Assembly: GCF_901933205.1 (NCBI RefSeq)
Contig: NC_044601.1
Location: 32,154,352 to 32,218,351 of the forward strand
Length of the DNA stretch: 64,000 bases
Direction of reading: 5' to 3'
Source: Camarhynchus parvulus
Taxonomy: Eukaryota > Chordata > Aves > Passeriformes > Thraupidae
Below, one piece after another: positions 1 to 12,854 of the stretch. The position numbers and the translations under genes are program-made. The notes beneath the pieces were generated by a model. That model was not told the origin of the DNA, made no database searches, and saw only the letters and a list, made by a program, of their open reading frames with translations. The number at the start of each line of letters is the position of its first letter. Position 1 is the stretch's first letter.

Positions 1-1940
1 AATGGCAGATTTCATGCTGCAGGGGACAAAGCCACCAGTCTGCCAAACCAACCTATCATCTACAGGTTTGGTCCCTGCTGGGAGCCCAGATCTTAGATGT
101 TCTGGAGGGACTGACAAATATTTCCTGACCCTCAAAATATTATCCCCTGCTTTCTTCAATATAAGTACCATTGATGCTGCTAGAAAGAACCTGGACAGTA
201 TGAGAAGTTATTTCAGAGTTCTGGAGGTGGTAGTTAAGGGCATGGGGCCCAAGTGGCGTTGTTCTCAATCCCAACAGTGAGGGTAAAATAATGAGAAGGA
301 GGGTATTGATAACTAAAGCTGATTACTGACTGTGGATCAGTTGCTACTGACAGGGCTTTAGGTCCTACAAGCACTGGGCACTTTATGCAGACCATCACTT
401 TTTTTGAGAAGTGGACTTCATCTCACTAAGATCAGAATTATCATTGCCAACATAATGTCTGAGCTGGAAAGAAGGGTTTAAAACTATGAATGATAGTGAT
501 GCAAAACAGTTACTAACAATCCTGAGAAGGAATAATGGACAGGCTTAATGGGTAAGGATCACAGAGCAATGTGATAGGAAAGGATCACAAAATCAACAAG
601 ATGGGAGTTAAGCAGAGTCACCTCCACCACTTTGCTAGTAAGCAAGGAAATGCCTACAAGATACCATTATGGAGAAATCTTAAAAATTTCTTGTAAATCA
701 GTATGCTGGGGTGCATCTCTGAAGTACCTGTATACTCAAGCATGAAGCAATGGTAATAAAAAAATGAGCTGCAGACCTGTGGACTTTTGCAGGGCTTTGA
801 TCTTGCTGGGATGACAGTGATGGGATGACTTCCTTGACTGAAATGTTTCAATGGAGGGTTACACACTTTACAGCAAAGACAGACCAGCAGGATAAGGAGG
901 GGAAGTTACTCTTTATGTGAGAAGACATCTGGCGTGAATGGAACACTGCCTGAAGTTCAACAGAGAGCCAGCAGAATTTATGGATGAAGGTTAAAGAGAA
1001 GGCACGTAAGAGTAACATTGTAGAGTGTCTCTGCTGGAGGCCATCTGCTGAGGAAGAAAAAGAAGCCTGTGCAATCAGAAAACAGTCATGTTCTCAGGAT
1101 CTGATCCTAATTGGAGGATCCTTCAACTACCTTTATATCTACTAGAAAGAAAAGCTAGGTGGACATAAACAAATAAAGAGGATTGCAATGGAAGGCATTC
1201 ATGACAATTTCTGCCTGGAGAGAAACCAACCATGACAGGTGCAGGGCTGGATTTCATACTCAGAAACTGGGAGGGTCTCATTTGCAATGTGAAGGCGGAA
1301 GGCAGCCTTGGCTGCAGGGATCATGACATGGTGGGGTTCAGAACCAGGAGATAGAGAAGGAATGGTACAAAAAGTAAGATCACAGCCCTGAACTGCAGCA
1401 GAGCAAAATTTGACCTCTTCAGAAAAAAGACTTTTCAGTCCTTGGAAGAGTGCCTGTTTCCAGATCCGTGAAGAAAGAGAAGGTGATAAGGAGTAGTCAG
1501 AATGGATTTATTGAGGAGGACTCTTGCTTGACCAACCTATAAACCTTCTATGACCCTCTGTCTTATGAGGAAGGCCTGGAGCAGGCAGGACTTGGGGAAA
1601 TCTTTTATCAATGTGTTTATACAGCCAGACAGGATACAAAGAGGATGGACTCTACCCAGTGGTGCCCCAAGACAGGACAAGGGCAATGGGCACAAACTGA
1701 AAGACAAGCAGTTCTGCAGAACAATTGAGAAACCCATTTTTACTGAGAAGTGACTGAGCACTGACACAGGTTGCCTGGCGACACGATGGAGTCTTCCTTC
1801 TTGGCGAGTTTCAAAAGTCTGGTCATGATCCTGAGTGAGCAATTCTAGGTCCATCTGGGTCAACAGTCCTGCTCAGGTCAGGCAAGTTGGACTAGATGAG
1901 CTCCAAAATTGTCCTTTAATCTTAGCCCTTCTGAGTTTAT
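1..1940 (+). mobile_element. CR1 LINE, ORF2 part and 3' end, cut by window edge
   Basis: Non-LTR retrotransposon of the avian CR1 family, in sense orientation. The clearest parts are the endonuclease-to-RT stretch from about 740 (a degenerate 'gatgggatgac...' block and the 'tatgtgagaag' block near 915), the block at about 1300-1410 ('gcagccttggctgcaggg', 'ggtggggttcagaaccagga'), and the 3' portion at 1500-1940. It is riddled with stops and indels and encodes no intact protein. It pairs along its 3' half with the reverse complement of 28208-29290. The 3' terminus is 'tttaatcttagcccttctg' (1915-1933) and not the 8-bp ATTCTATG-type repeat usual for chicken CR1. Assignment of bases 1-700 to the element is inferred from continuity and weak similarity only. 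Confidence 0.8.
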
Positions 1941-1944
1941 TTAT

Positions 1945-4015
1945 TAAAACGTGTGAATTTAAGAATTAGGTTCACAGAATCACAGAGTCATTTTTGTTGG
2001 AAAAGACTTCCAAGATGATTGAGTCCAATCTTTGACTGATAAGATGTAGATAAGATGTTCTGTAGATACTAAGACAAAGATAATAGATAGTAATGTATTA
2101 TGTAATTAACTCTGATGAAATGACAATATTTTAGGTGAGGGCCTCCATATAGAAGTAGACAGGTGTTCATTGGTAATTTTTCTAAGTAGTATTTGTGTTA
2201 ATATTATTGTCTCCAGGGTTATTTTGTCCCTGTATAATAGCCCTCTACCTGGGAATTGCTGGCTGTTCCCATGCTCAGGTCTGGATACATAACAGTACGG
2301 GCTGACATGACAAAATATGTAGAAGAGGCATCTCCAAAGATCTTTGTAAGGCAAAGGAAGTCTTTGATTTCCTACGTATGACACCTAATATTTCTCACCT
2401 CGCTATCTTAAAAATGAACAGCCTAAGCTATTTTTGCTTAATAAAATATTTAATAATAATTATTCATACACGAGAACACAGAGACACTTACTACAAAATT
2501 TTCTGTTGAGATCCCCTCAACCAATGAATGTTAGAGATATTTTGGAGAACAAAGGTACATGTTGGCTTTCTGTTATCAGGTTTTGCACCTCTGCTGCACA
2601 GCTGGAGCTCCCCTATCACAGCAATGAGTCACACTGTGCATCAAGATTGGGTCCAGTTAGAATGATTATTAGACTTCCTGCTTTTCAGACTGTGAATACA
2701 GGCATGTTTCATTGATAAGAATTTATTTCATTTTTGATTCTAAGTAACTGATTCAGTGGTTAGTCAATCAAATCGTGCCCAGGTATAATGATTGTGTGTG
2801 ATTGCCTTTCAAAGGTTTTAGCTACTTATAATAAGTAGCTAAATAAGGTTTTCCTCTCCTTTCCTTCTAGAATGAGCTGTTCACTTACAGTCTTTTTATA
2901 AACAGGATCAGAAAAATAGAAATTATAGAGAAACCAATTGTTTTTTCAAAGAAGCAAACTGAATCTTGTAGATCATATGATCATCTTGGGTTTTTTATCT
3001 GTAGATTTATGTGATGACACAGAACTACTTTGAAACAGAAGTAAGAGCTTTCTTCACTCTTTGTTGCCCAACATATTAAAACCCCTTTAAATTATTACCC
3101 AAATTCATAATTTCCAGAAGTCACAAGTCTTAGTTTAGGAATAACCATTTACTTTTATGGTTTCCTTCACACTTTATCAGCACAGAAAGCCACCTTCTAT
3201 GTTATTACAAATTTATTTTCTGGGGATACATTGGAATCATTCTTAGACATATATTAATTTTGTATAGACCATAATTTTCAAAGAAGATTAATGATTTTAA
3301 AAGTTCTATCTCTTACATAAGAAGTGTGGTTGACGTCCATAATTAAAGGAATAAAATGTTTTAGAATGTCTGATTTTTGATGCTCAAAATTTTGAGGCAC
3401 CCTGGAGCAGAGCTCACTTCTGAAAATAATCTGTGACAATTGAAATTTAAGGGGTTTATTGGTGATTTTTAGAATTTATTTAGTAGGAGTTTGGTTACTT
3501 AAAATAATTTCTGTGTTTATCATTAAGAGCCTTTTTTTATTCCCTTAGAAGACTATATAAAATTCCTACAAATATGACCAACAGTTTTAAGTCCTTTATT
3601 ACCCTCTTGTGATCTTATTATGGATTATGAAAGTGACTATGTTGTATTATTTCTCCTTTGGCTCTTCTAATTTCTTCAGTGTACATCAGGTAAATAATTA
3701 GCTTCTAACCTTATTTAGGCAACTGCTTGTTTTTGAGACTAATAGAATCCATTTTGAGCCACACACAAAACATTGTATTTGCTATGGCTTTCTTCATACA
3801 CTTTTTATAGTCTTATGGCAGGGCAGCACACTCAAAAGGAATGAATGCCTCTTTTCCTGTCTTAATAAAGAAATTTTTAGGAAACACAGACAGATAGTAG
3901 AGAAGGTAATCACCAGAAAACAGGAACTCTAACTAATAGCTGACTTACTGAATAAATGAAGGAATGAATGAAAAAATAAATCCAGCTGAAGTCATTCAGC
4001 CAATGTCTTACAGGA
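1945..4015. other. Unannotated AT-rich interval
   Basis: No gene, RNA or recognisable repeat seen. Short ORFs of at most about 93 codons are scattered on both strands and have no familiar motifs. Confidence 0.5.
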
Positions 4016-4019
4016 AAAC

Positions 4020-4400
4020 TGTGGTAATCACATATCCTCTGAACAGAGAGAGACTTAATTCTCTCCCAGGATTTTCCTGGGAAGCTGTGAGAAAGCTCAG
4101 AGAAAAACAATTCTTATCTTAATCTCTGCACCTGTTGCTGTGCACTTATGGAATGTATTATGGAGATTGCTTACCAAGAGGTAGTTTCTCAATTGGACAC
4201 TGATAATAGTGTTTTGATTCATTGACCAATTGGATACATGTGTGTGTGTTGGACTATCTGGCAAGGGCAAAGGGTTTTTCAAATAGTACAGTGTAGTATA
4301 GCATAGTATAGCATAGTGTAGTAACAATAAAGCATTTGGTCAACCTTCTGTAATCATGGAGTAAATGCTCATTATTACCCTGGTGGGGCCTGCTGCTACA
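4020..4400 (+). mobile_element. Solo LTR, avian ERVK-like
   Basis: It starts TGTGGTAATCACA and ends CTGCTACA. It contains a polyadenylation signal AATAAA at 4326-4331, followed by 'ctgtaatcatggagtaaatg' and 'ctcattattaccc', which I recognise as the R/U5 end of an LTR family widespread in birds. A short 10-bp iteration (catagtatag) sits just upstream of the AATAAA. The hexamer gaaaac occurs at 4014-4019 and again at 4404-4409, consistent with a 6-bp target duplication if the true 3' end is a few bases beyond 4400. No internal retroviral region remains. Confidence 0.65.
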
Positions 4401-4410
4401 ATAGAAAACT

Positions 4411-6740
4411 ACTGGCCAGTTTCTACCTATGTGCTGGAAGGCTCCGAGCATCATCTTTTGAATATGGCATTTAGTTCTATTCTAGGAAAAAAAGCTGGGT
4501 TACAGGCTGTAGTCTTTTAAACTTGATCTGTTGGATGTTGGTAGTTTGTCTAAATTTTTTAAGAATTGATAACTGCCTTATCCCTTTCTTCCCTAAGAAA
4601 TGGAAGAAATAGAAGTCCAAGTATGTCTCCATTCCATTCCTAGGTCTGATAATTCAAAAATTTGTGAAGCGCAGACCGCCTCCACTTGGAGGAACTCTAT
4701 GGAACCTAAATATTTTAGGAAGATTCTGGGGTGTAAACTAATGCAATTCTTATACAGCAATAAATATATTATTTTATTAGCAAGAAGAAAGGTGTTCTTT
4801 CTGATTCAAGTTTCCAAGATGTGCTTGCATTGAGTTTCAGGTTTGCATTTTATGTGAGACAGTAATCAATTTAACTTTGATATTAAGTTGGTTCTTTCAA
4901 GTCTTTTTTCCTTTGCCTACCTGTAGCTCATGCTCTTTCAATGGATAAGTAAAATAACCCTAGAGACTTGCTAACTACTTGCCATGGAATAACTGGTATG
5001 CCTCTAAGATAGAATTGTTTACTACTGGGTGTATTTTCCTCACTTTGTCCATTGTTCTCTTTATATTCTTCATCACCATTCTTTATTTCCTTACATACCC
5101 TGATTTTAATCCTTGCTTTCACACCTGCTCACTTCCCACTGTGTCAATGTCCTCTTCCCTAAGCTGCATCACTATTTGTGGTGTGTCTATATTTATATAT
5201 CCATCCCTTTTCCATGCTCTTTTTCTCTGTTGTTGCTTTGCTGTCTTTCCAATTATTTTTCCATTTCTTGTTCTAATAGTAGCCCTTTACTCTTTTCATA
5301 GGCTAAAAGTCTTTTCTGTGGTCCTTTTTCCAGAGTAGCCATGGACAGATATGAATCTGTTCAGAGGCAATGTGCATTCTTCCTCAGGAGGCAAGCTATC
5401 AATTCTTATAAGCTCAATTTCTTCATTACCTAGCTAATATTTACCTCCTGTCAGTGTCATTATCATTATGATAAAATCCAGCAACAATCTTTGTTCAGAG
5501 ATTCATCTGAAACCCCTGCAGTTTTTGAGTCACATACAGAAAATGAATTTTAAATCAAATACCATGTCTACTGCAGTGCCCTTCAAAAACCCTTCAAAAA
5601 AGAAGACCACATTAAAAGAGATGAGCTTGAAAATGCCAGTAATTGATAAAATAAAATAGCGGAATTGTAAATTGAAATTTCTGGTTTTGCATACAGGAAT
5701 ATTCCTCCTAACTTTTGTGTGACATTTGTTCACCTTGTCCATTTATTCCTGTCACTGAATGAATCACCACATCAGTGTTGCTTAAGAAAATCAGACTATC
5801 CTGACATCTGTCACTATCCTGTCACTATCCTGACATCTCTGCAGCTAAAAATGTTGCAATATATTTAATTAATGAAGTGACTTTTTAAGGCAAGCAATAT
5901 TAATAGAATAACAAGCAAACCCATAGCTAGAGTTCAGAAGAAATTTGCAGATGCTAATGGATGTTCCAAGTTAGAAGTCTGTACTGCAGAACTGGGTAAA
6001 TGAAATCAGCAAGGAAGTTAACATTGGAATGCTGTATTTAAAAAATATGTCCAAAATCAATTATTCCTGGCACTGTAAAAATGGTTCAAGCATCTATGTA
6101 TTCATTAAATGCATTAGTAATACAATTATTTTACAAATACAAATACCTGGTTAACTCTTGGGTATATTGTTGAGCCCTATACAACTATATAGCACTAAAT
6201 AATATATCCAAGAGTGTAGTGATTGTAGTTTGAAACATCCAAATGTTCACTATTCTCCTTCTGAACTTGGCAGAAAATTCCTTTTATAAATTAAAGCCAT
6301 GTAGGTTTTGGTGAGATAATTGTAACTAAGTAACAAAGTCTTCAGTCTCATTTACACTACATTTACTTTCTTATCTAGACAGAGTTTTGTCAGATACAAC
6401 TGCTGTATTTTTTTTCTAGCACATGCAGCATTTTGTTTTCACTGTTTCCTAGGAACTGTCTTTTAAGTACTGCAAAAACTGAATCACAGCAATCCAACTT
6501 TATTTTAATAAAACAAACAACAAAGTGCAAACCTGATTGGCAGGTGAGTTAAGATTTAAAAAAAAGCTACAATAAATTTCTATATAGTTATTGTTCTATC
6601 AGAGTAACAAATTACATATGTCAGATAAATAAGATATTTAGCCCTTTGTGCCTTTTTAATACTAGTGCTTAGATGTTACAATGATTGGTACTCTGGGAGC
6701 TGGAGCAAGGGCATTGTTCTAGCTATCTCCAAGTCACGTT
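4411..6740. other. Unannotated AT-rich interval
   Basis: Nothing gene-like was recognised. A small tandem patch at 5794-5841 repeats 'actatcctgacatctgtc' with one shortened copy. ORFs reach 119 codons (4979-5338), hydrophobic and T-rich, with no family motif. Confidence 0.5.
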
Positions 6741-6741
6741 T

Positions 6742-8240
6742 TCACAGAGTCACTGAACAGATCAGGCTCTAAAGGCACCACAGTGCATCATCTGGTCCGA
6801 CGTCTCTACGCAAGCAGGGCCATCCTAGAGTACGCAGTGCAGGATTTTGTCTGGATAGTTCTTTGATATCTCCAGTGAGGGAGACTGCACACCCTCTCTG
6901 GGCAATCTGTTCCAGTGTTTGGTAACCCAGAGAGTAAAGAACTTCTGCATGTTGAAGTGGAACTTTCCGTGGCTCTGCTCCTGCCCATTGCCTCTTGTCC
7001 TGTGACTGGGCACCACCGAGAAGAGCCTGGCTCTATCCCCTGACACCCTCCCTTCAGATACTGACAGACATTGGTGAGGCCCCCCTCTCAGTTATCTCTT
7101 CTCAAAGCTGAACAAGCCCAGCTACCTCAATGTTTCCTCATAAGCCCCCTCATCATCTTTGTTGCTCTCCACTGGACCTGCTCCAGAGCTCCACGTCTTT
7201 CTTGCACTGAGGAGCACAGAAATGGACAGAGTACTACTGATGTGGCCTCACAAGGGCTGAGTAGAAGGGCAGGATCACCTCCCTTGACCTGTTGGCAAAG
7301 CTCTTCCTAATGCACCCCAGGATACCTTTGGCTCTCTTGGCCACATGGGCACTGCTGACACTTGTTGAGGAGGCACGTATCTATTTGTAGAAGTTAAACA
7401 GCACTGGGCCCAGTGTGGATCCCTAGGGTACACCACTAGTGACAGGCCTTCAGCTTGACTCTGTGCTACTGACTGTGACCCTCTGGGAGCAGCTGTTCAG
7501 CCAGGTCTTCATTCACCTCACCGTCCACTCATTCAGTCCAAACTTCCCAAGTTTGCCTGTGAGCATGTTTGGTGAAACAGTGTTGAAAGTCTTGCTAAAG
7601 CCAAGGTAGACAATATCCACAGCTCTTCCCTTGTTCCCCCAGGAAGTTGTTCCATTTAGAGGCCAACCAAGTTGGTGAAGCAAGATTACTTTTGATGAAT
7701 CCATGCTGACTGCTCCTGATCACTTTCTTGTCATCCATGTGGATGACCTCTATCAATAGACATAGGTTCTCCATCCTTTCCAGGGACTGAGGTAAGGCTG
7801 AATGGCTGGTAGTTCCCTGGGTGGTTCCTCTTGTCTTTGTTGAACAAGAAAACTTTCAGTAACTTTGCCCTCTCTGAATCCTCTTACCAGGGTTCCCCCT
7901 CCATTTAGTAATGGTTTCATATTATCTTTTATTTTCCTTTTGTTATTGATGTATTTGAAGGAACCTTTATCTTTGTCCTTGACATCCTTGGACAGATTTA
8001 ATTCAAAATGGGCCTTGGCCTTCCTTGCCTCATTTCTACTTTCTCTGAAAACCTCTCCATATCCATTCCAAGTGACCTGACCCTGCTTTCATCTCTTGTG
8101 TAGATACACAAGAGATGATTATGCTGATGCTAGCATACTGATGGGGCATTTTTTCATCCTTGCAGGTCTCTTGCTCCCTTTACCTGGTTTCTTTCTCATC
8201 GGGATGTATTGTTCTTGAACCTGTTATTCTTCTCAAGCTA
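6742..8240 (-). mobile_element. CR1 LINE, 3'-terminal 1.5 kb, minus strand
   Basis: Read on the minus strand this is CR1 ORF2 followed by its 3' region. Diagnostic plus-strand landmarks are 'cctctctgggcaatctgttc' (6893), 'gcccattgcctcttgtcctg' (6983), the 'ctgaacaagcccagctacct' block (7108) and 'tgaatccatgctgactgctc' (7696). In the minus frame around 7513-7704 an RT-like segment VDIVYLGFSKTFNTV is visible. It corresponds to RT motif A, normally YLDFSKAFD, so both Asp positions of this motif are substituted (Gly and Asn). Several frameshifts and stops make it a dead copy. The far end is set where similarity to CR1 fades after the 'tctcttgctccctttacct' block (8167). Confidence 0.85.
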
Positions 8241-8249
8241 AGGACAATG

Positions 8250-9865
8250 TGTCATCCAGGTTCCTATAGTGTGCAAGTAAGCTATTACTGGAATTTGATG
8301 GGCCTGAAAGTATCAGCAGTTGTGCCTAATAAGATGCATTTTTAAAAGAGTATTCCAGCCTCTAACTGTGTAGTACCACTGTAGGTGGGGTTTGCTATAA
8401 TAAGTCTTCATTTCTCTATGGGAGTCGGCATAACTGACTAACTTCTGCTTTTCTTTGTTAGAGAGCAGTCTAACACTGTGGATGACTGAGATTTGTGATT
8501 CTCCAATTATCCTGACCTTACAATATTCAGGAGAGAAAAACACAAAAGCACAGGACCCACAAATTCAGAAAAAAGAAATAGTCAGTGGCATATGGGAAAC
8601 TAGATCAGAAAAAAGGGCCATCTATTTTGTGTGTATGGGTGAGGTGAATGAAATCTGTAAGGAATGTTTGTGGTGGCTTTTCTGTTTATCTGCATTTTTC
8701 TGAGCCATACCACTAGATATGAGAAAAAAGCCTACGTTTTTCAGGCACCATTCCTTTTTTGGTTTTCATTACAATATGATCACTGAGTCCTTTGTAATAA
8801 GATGAGAGAGTGTTTTTACACTGTCAAGAGCACAGCTATTAACGTCTTTAGTGGTTTACTTTAGTATGAACATACCTGTGGCCACCCCTAGTCTCCAGCA
8901 TACTATGTGTGGTAAAAAGGGCACTCAAGGTGTGTTTCCAAACTGTGCTCTCTTCCACATCTAGATGAAATTATTTATCTTCCCTCCCTAAGATGCAGTA
9001 GAGGGAATCATGTATCCTGGGGGCTGAAAAGGAAGTTTTCTTTCCAGAGACAGAAATGCTGTGTGGGAAGAATTTTCCAGCCACAGCCACAAGTAAGGAG
9101 AAGGAATGTGATGTTCTGGTTCTGGCGATATTCCCACAAGCAGTGGTGATCCAGTCTCTCTAAAAACTAGCTAACAGTGCAAAAGGAAGCATCTTCTAAG
9201 AACTAGATGCTTTCCTCACTTTTGGAAAACAAGAGTTCCATGTGCCTTGTACTGTAAGTGACTTGTCCTGCCCCTGCATGGGCATCATCCATACAGAGGG
9301 TAAGCTTCCCAAGAGCTATCAGAGCCAGTTCTGATAAGGTTTATGGCTATGAAAATCCTTTGCCTCAGAGAAACTAAAGAATCACAGCCACATTGAATAA
9401 ACTGTAGTGAGTAATTCATGAAAGGGTTAAATTCATTACATCTCACCTAATTAAAGCATAGTTCTTATTTCATATGCCTGAAATGCTATTATTTTCTTGC
9501 TGATTCTCTGAGAAACTCTATTTCAAGGGCAGCAGTGGAGAAGCCAAATGTCATGATGTGCTAAGTCATCGCTCAGAATAAGGCCCTTCCTTCCCCTGTG
9601 TTTTTATGAAGAGTAGGAAGCTGAGCCTGACAGGATGAGCACTGCGGCACTAATGAACAGAGGACAAAAATGAGATGTTTTTGCAAGTGACAGATAATAA
9701 AAGACCTGAAGCAATACTGCATTTATCACTTCATAATGCCTCTAATTTAGAGCAGCTTTACATTTCAATCATTCCTACATATTAGAATTTCTTTTTCAAG
9801 CTGGCAGGACTCAATACACTTTTGACATTTTACATGGAATAAGCAACAAAAAAAAAAGGTTATCC
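8250..9865. other. Unannotated interval
   Basis: No gene or repeat family was recognised; only short ORFs under 85 codons. Confidence 0.45.
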
Positions 9866-9869
9866 CTTT

Positions 9870-10167
9870 GGACTACCAGATTGTCTCTGGTTGTCCTACC
9901 AGAGAAAATCTGGTTGTCCCAGGTCTCAAAAACCAAAGCCTATGGACCAAGCTCAAAGCCCACTGAAGGCTGTTTTGTCACTTGATCTAAAAGCAAAATG
10001 TCTTTTTGTTGCATCCTCACAAGAGGACAATAATTCTATTGACAATAATTCTATTGACAAAGAGGACAATAATTCTATCAAGGTTTGGTCCCAGTCAGCC
10101 CTGAATAAAGCCTTTTCCCAATTGCGATTGTGACAGAGAGCATCCTGACCTGCACTTGTTCCTAGAC
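9870..10167 (+). mobile_element. Probable LTR 3' part with small internal tandem repeat
   Basis: An AATAAA at 10104-10109 is followed by 'gccttttcccaattgcgatt', 'gtgacagagagcatcctg' and a terminal 'ctagaca', the arrangement of an LTR R/U5 region. Upstream, the unit 'gacaataattctatt' is repeated three times (about 10026-10079), the last after an 'aaga' insertion. The 5' boundary could not be found because there is no clear TG start, and no target duplication is visible. It may instead be a fragment of a longer ERV. Confidence 0.35.
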
Positions 10168-10169
10168 AT

Positions 10170-12550
10170 CTGAAGTGTTTCACTAGATTTTTGTCCACAT
10201 TCATCCATGTGTTTTAATGTAGAAATTAAATAAATTTAACTAAACTTGCAAGCAAAAGCAATACAGAAAACTTCTGGTGATAAATAAAGCAGAGTGGGGT
10301 TGCCCGAGCTAGGATTCTGAGGCAGCATCTCAGTGAGAGCCGGAGCAGGCCTGTCACTGTATGCAAACCAAGCTGAAGAAAGAGATTGATGTTGATCACT
10401 CATATTAGGAGCTATACTAAACCTATAAACTTCTGGAGTAAAGCAATCTCCATCTTGTGGTTAAAGCAAAACAAGGGATCTGGAAAGAAGTCTGCTGCTG
10501 TATCCAGGTCCCAGGCCGAGCCCCGAATGCTGCAGTTCCCCAAGGAAAAAGCTTTCTTTTCCTTTTTTATTACTCTCATTCTGAAATTCAGAAATGCACA
10601 CATTAAATAGATAAATTATTTTTTTCTCCTCAGCTGACCTGTGGCATTCACTGTAAAGTGTCTCTTCAATACACAGGTTAACATCATAATCCATGCAATT
10701 TTTTAAAAATTTGATTTTGCAGCATGAGAGGAATAGAAAACCCCAATTTGCAAATTCAGCTTTGAAACAGGGAAACAGAACTGCTGCAGATGGTAGCTAT
10801 TGTTTTTGACCCGGTTTCAGATAAATTAAAAGTTTTCATGTAGACGTGGTCTAAATGCTGCTCTCTTGTTACTCTACTTCAGAGTAACACAGGGCATTCA
10901 AGAAGGAAAATCCGTGCTTCACTTCTCGCCCAGAGGATGAAAAAGAGGAGCTAGAAAAATCTCATAAGAAAAAATATTGGTCCTTTGTGCAAAAGAGTAG
11001 GAGTTCTTAATTTTCTTTTTGGTTGAACAGCTCTCAGTGGCACTTTCCAAGAAAATTTGAGACCCATAAAAGAATTTATTCCTTTTCTCTACACATGTAC
11101 TCACTGGAGTACATGCACTCATTTGAATGATTCTGAGTCAGAGATCACCAGACAATGCAGATCACTGCTGAATGCCTTTCCTTCAATTTATATGAGTTTT
11201 CCCCTGAAGCTGAAGCAGATATGAATAGTAACAAGAACTGATCTGGTGAGGCTCTCTTAAATGGTCAGGAATTTCTTCATACTATACTCATAACTGAGAA
11301 TCTCCCAGAACCAGCAGATCTTTGACAAATTGTGCGTACAATGGAAATACTTCTTAAAAGCAGGAATGATATTAGCTTTTCTCTTTTTCTCTTATTGATA
11401 GGTGGTATGGGACTCTGGAAATAAAAAAGGCCTTTGGGTCGTTTAGCTGTGTAGCCTTTTCCTTCCCCACTTCATAGACAGAATTCAGTCAATATATTAT
11501 ATTAAAACAGTGGTGCAGATCTTAAATATGAATATCATGTAAGAGAGACAAATTGTCATAGGTAATCTTGTCTTCAGAATTAATTCAGTTTAATTTTAAA
11601 CCCTGGAACTGCCCAGAAAAATAGTTGTTCTGACAATGACCTGCAGGAAAATTCATTGATTGGTGACACCCAATATATGTACCTATCTTCCCAAGCCTCA
11701 CGCTCAAGAGCTTTGCTTGTTTAATAAACCTACAATTTCAGACTGATTGGATGCCCAAGGCAGCACAGGTTGTTGTATTTTCAGGCTTTACTTTGATTGA
11801 AGAAGTTAGGAAGAAACTATCAGATGCAGCAGGTGTTAGCAAAGTATTCATGGCTTCCAGAAGCCAAACTGCTGAGAAGTCAGACAATTTGGAGGATGGG
11901 GGCAGGGAGGCAGAAGGATTCTGTAAGGACAGGGAAATCAAATGGTAGGGATTTTTAGCTGTACTTTCCCCATCTTGGAGAACCTGGTATATCACCATTT
12001 ATCTGGATGCAAGAAATAGTGTTATGTTCTTTTTTCATGTAGTAGCTAGTCAAAAGGCTGTGAAATAACAATATATGAAAACAAATAGAAATTGTTAAGC
12101 CTATTAGCCAGGGCTGATATTTCCACAGGTGGAAGAATATTAGCTACATTCTTCTCAGTTTTCTACCAAAAAGCTTACATTATTGTCTTTTTCATGGATT
12201 AGAAAAATGTCTACAGTTTTCCTGTTGTATCATTATCTCTGAAATCACTCCAAATATGTACCATTTTGTAATGTGAAGCTTTGAATGCAGTTAATACCTC
12301 CAAAAATGCTTTGCTTTTCCCTGAATTTTGTAGCTGCTGCCAAAATTTACAGGACTCTTCGGAGTTTAGTAAGTTGCCTTCCACTACGGCACCTTTCACA
12401 TCACTACTCAAGTGATGTGAAAAAATGATCAGATATTTGGGGTTGTACAAAAGATCACAATATACTGAGAAACATTTTCTTAAAAGTTGTTTGTTATAAC
12501 ATGAAAAATGATTGTTCTCTGTGGCATATAGGTAAAGACTCATAAAATAA
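10170..12550. other. Unannotated interval
   Basis: Mixed AT-rich sequence without recognised genes. The minus-strand ORF of 110 codons at 12211-12543 has no motif I know, no splice context and no repeat assignment. Confidence 0.45.
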
Positions 12551-12556
12551 GGGCCT

Positions 12557-12851
12557 TGTTACCCTTATAAAATCATGGCTCAGGCCTGCTACTTAGGCTA
12601 AGTAGAAGGGAACTGTGGGAGAGTGACTCAGCTGGAATAGGGGTAGAGAGACATGAGAGATGAGCTGGGTGACTGCCCTGTTTTCATATCATGGTGTATG
12701 ATGATTGCCTTAAAACTATGTAAACTGATAATCAGCTAACTGCTTGAAAAGGCCTGGTTTTTGCAATAAAACAGCTCTCCTTTGCACCTGCCTGGGGACT
12801 CTGTGTCACTTTGCTTTGTACAGCTGTCATTAACTTGGGCACTCCACTACA
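12557..12851 (+). mobile_element. Retroviral-type LTR (ERV), possible primer-binding start after it
   Basis: It begins TGTTACCC and ends CACTCCACTACA. AATAAA at 12765-12770 is followed by 'acagctctcctttgcacctg' and 'cctggggactctgtgtcac', a typical avian LTR R/U5 arrangement. The base triplet directly after the terminal CA is TGG (12852-12854), as a tRNA primer-binding site would start, although the following bases do not match a primer I can name. No target duplication was found. The 465 bp between this LTR and the next one could be ERV leader remnant or unrelated DNA. Confidence 0.5.
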
Positions 12852-12854
12852 TGG

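Noticed and set aside
1537..1863. 108-codon minus ORF whose translation recurs almost identically at 28285-28615
   Set aside because: It looked like a duplicated gene, but both are the antisense of the CR1 3' region.
12211..12543. 110-codon minus ORF
   Set aside because: No motif, no splice signals, and AT-rich codons like the background.
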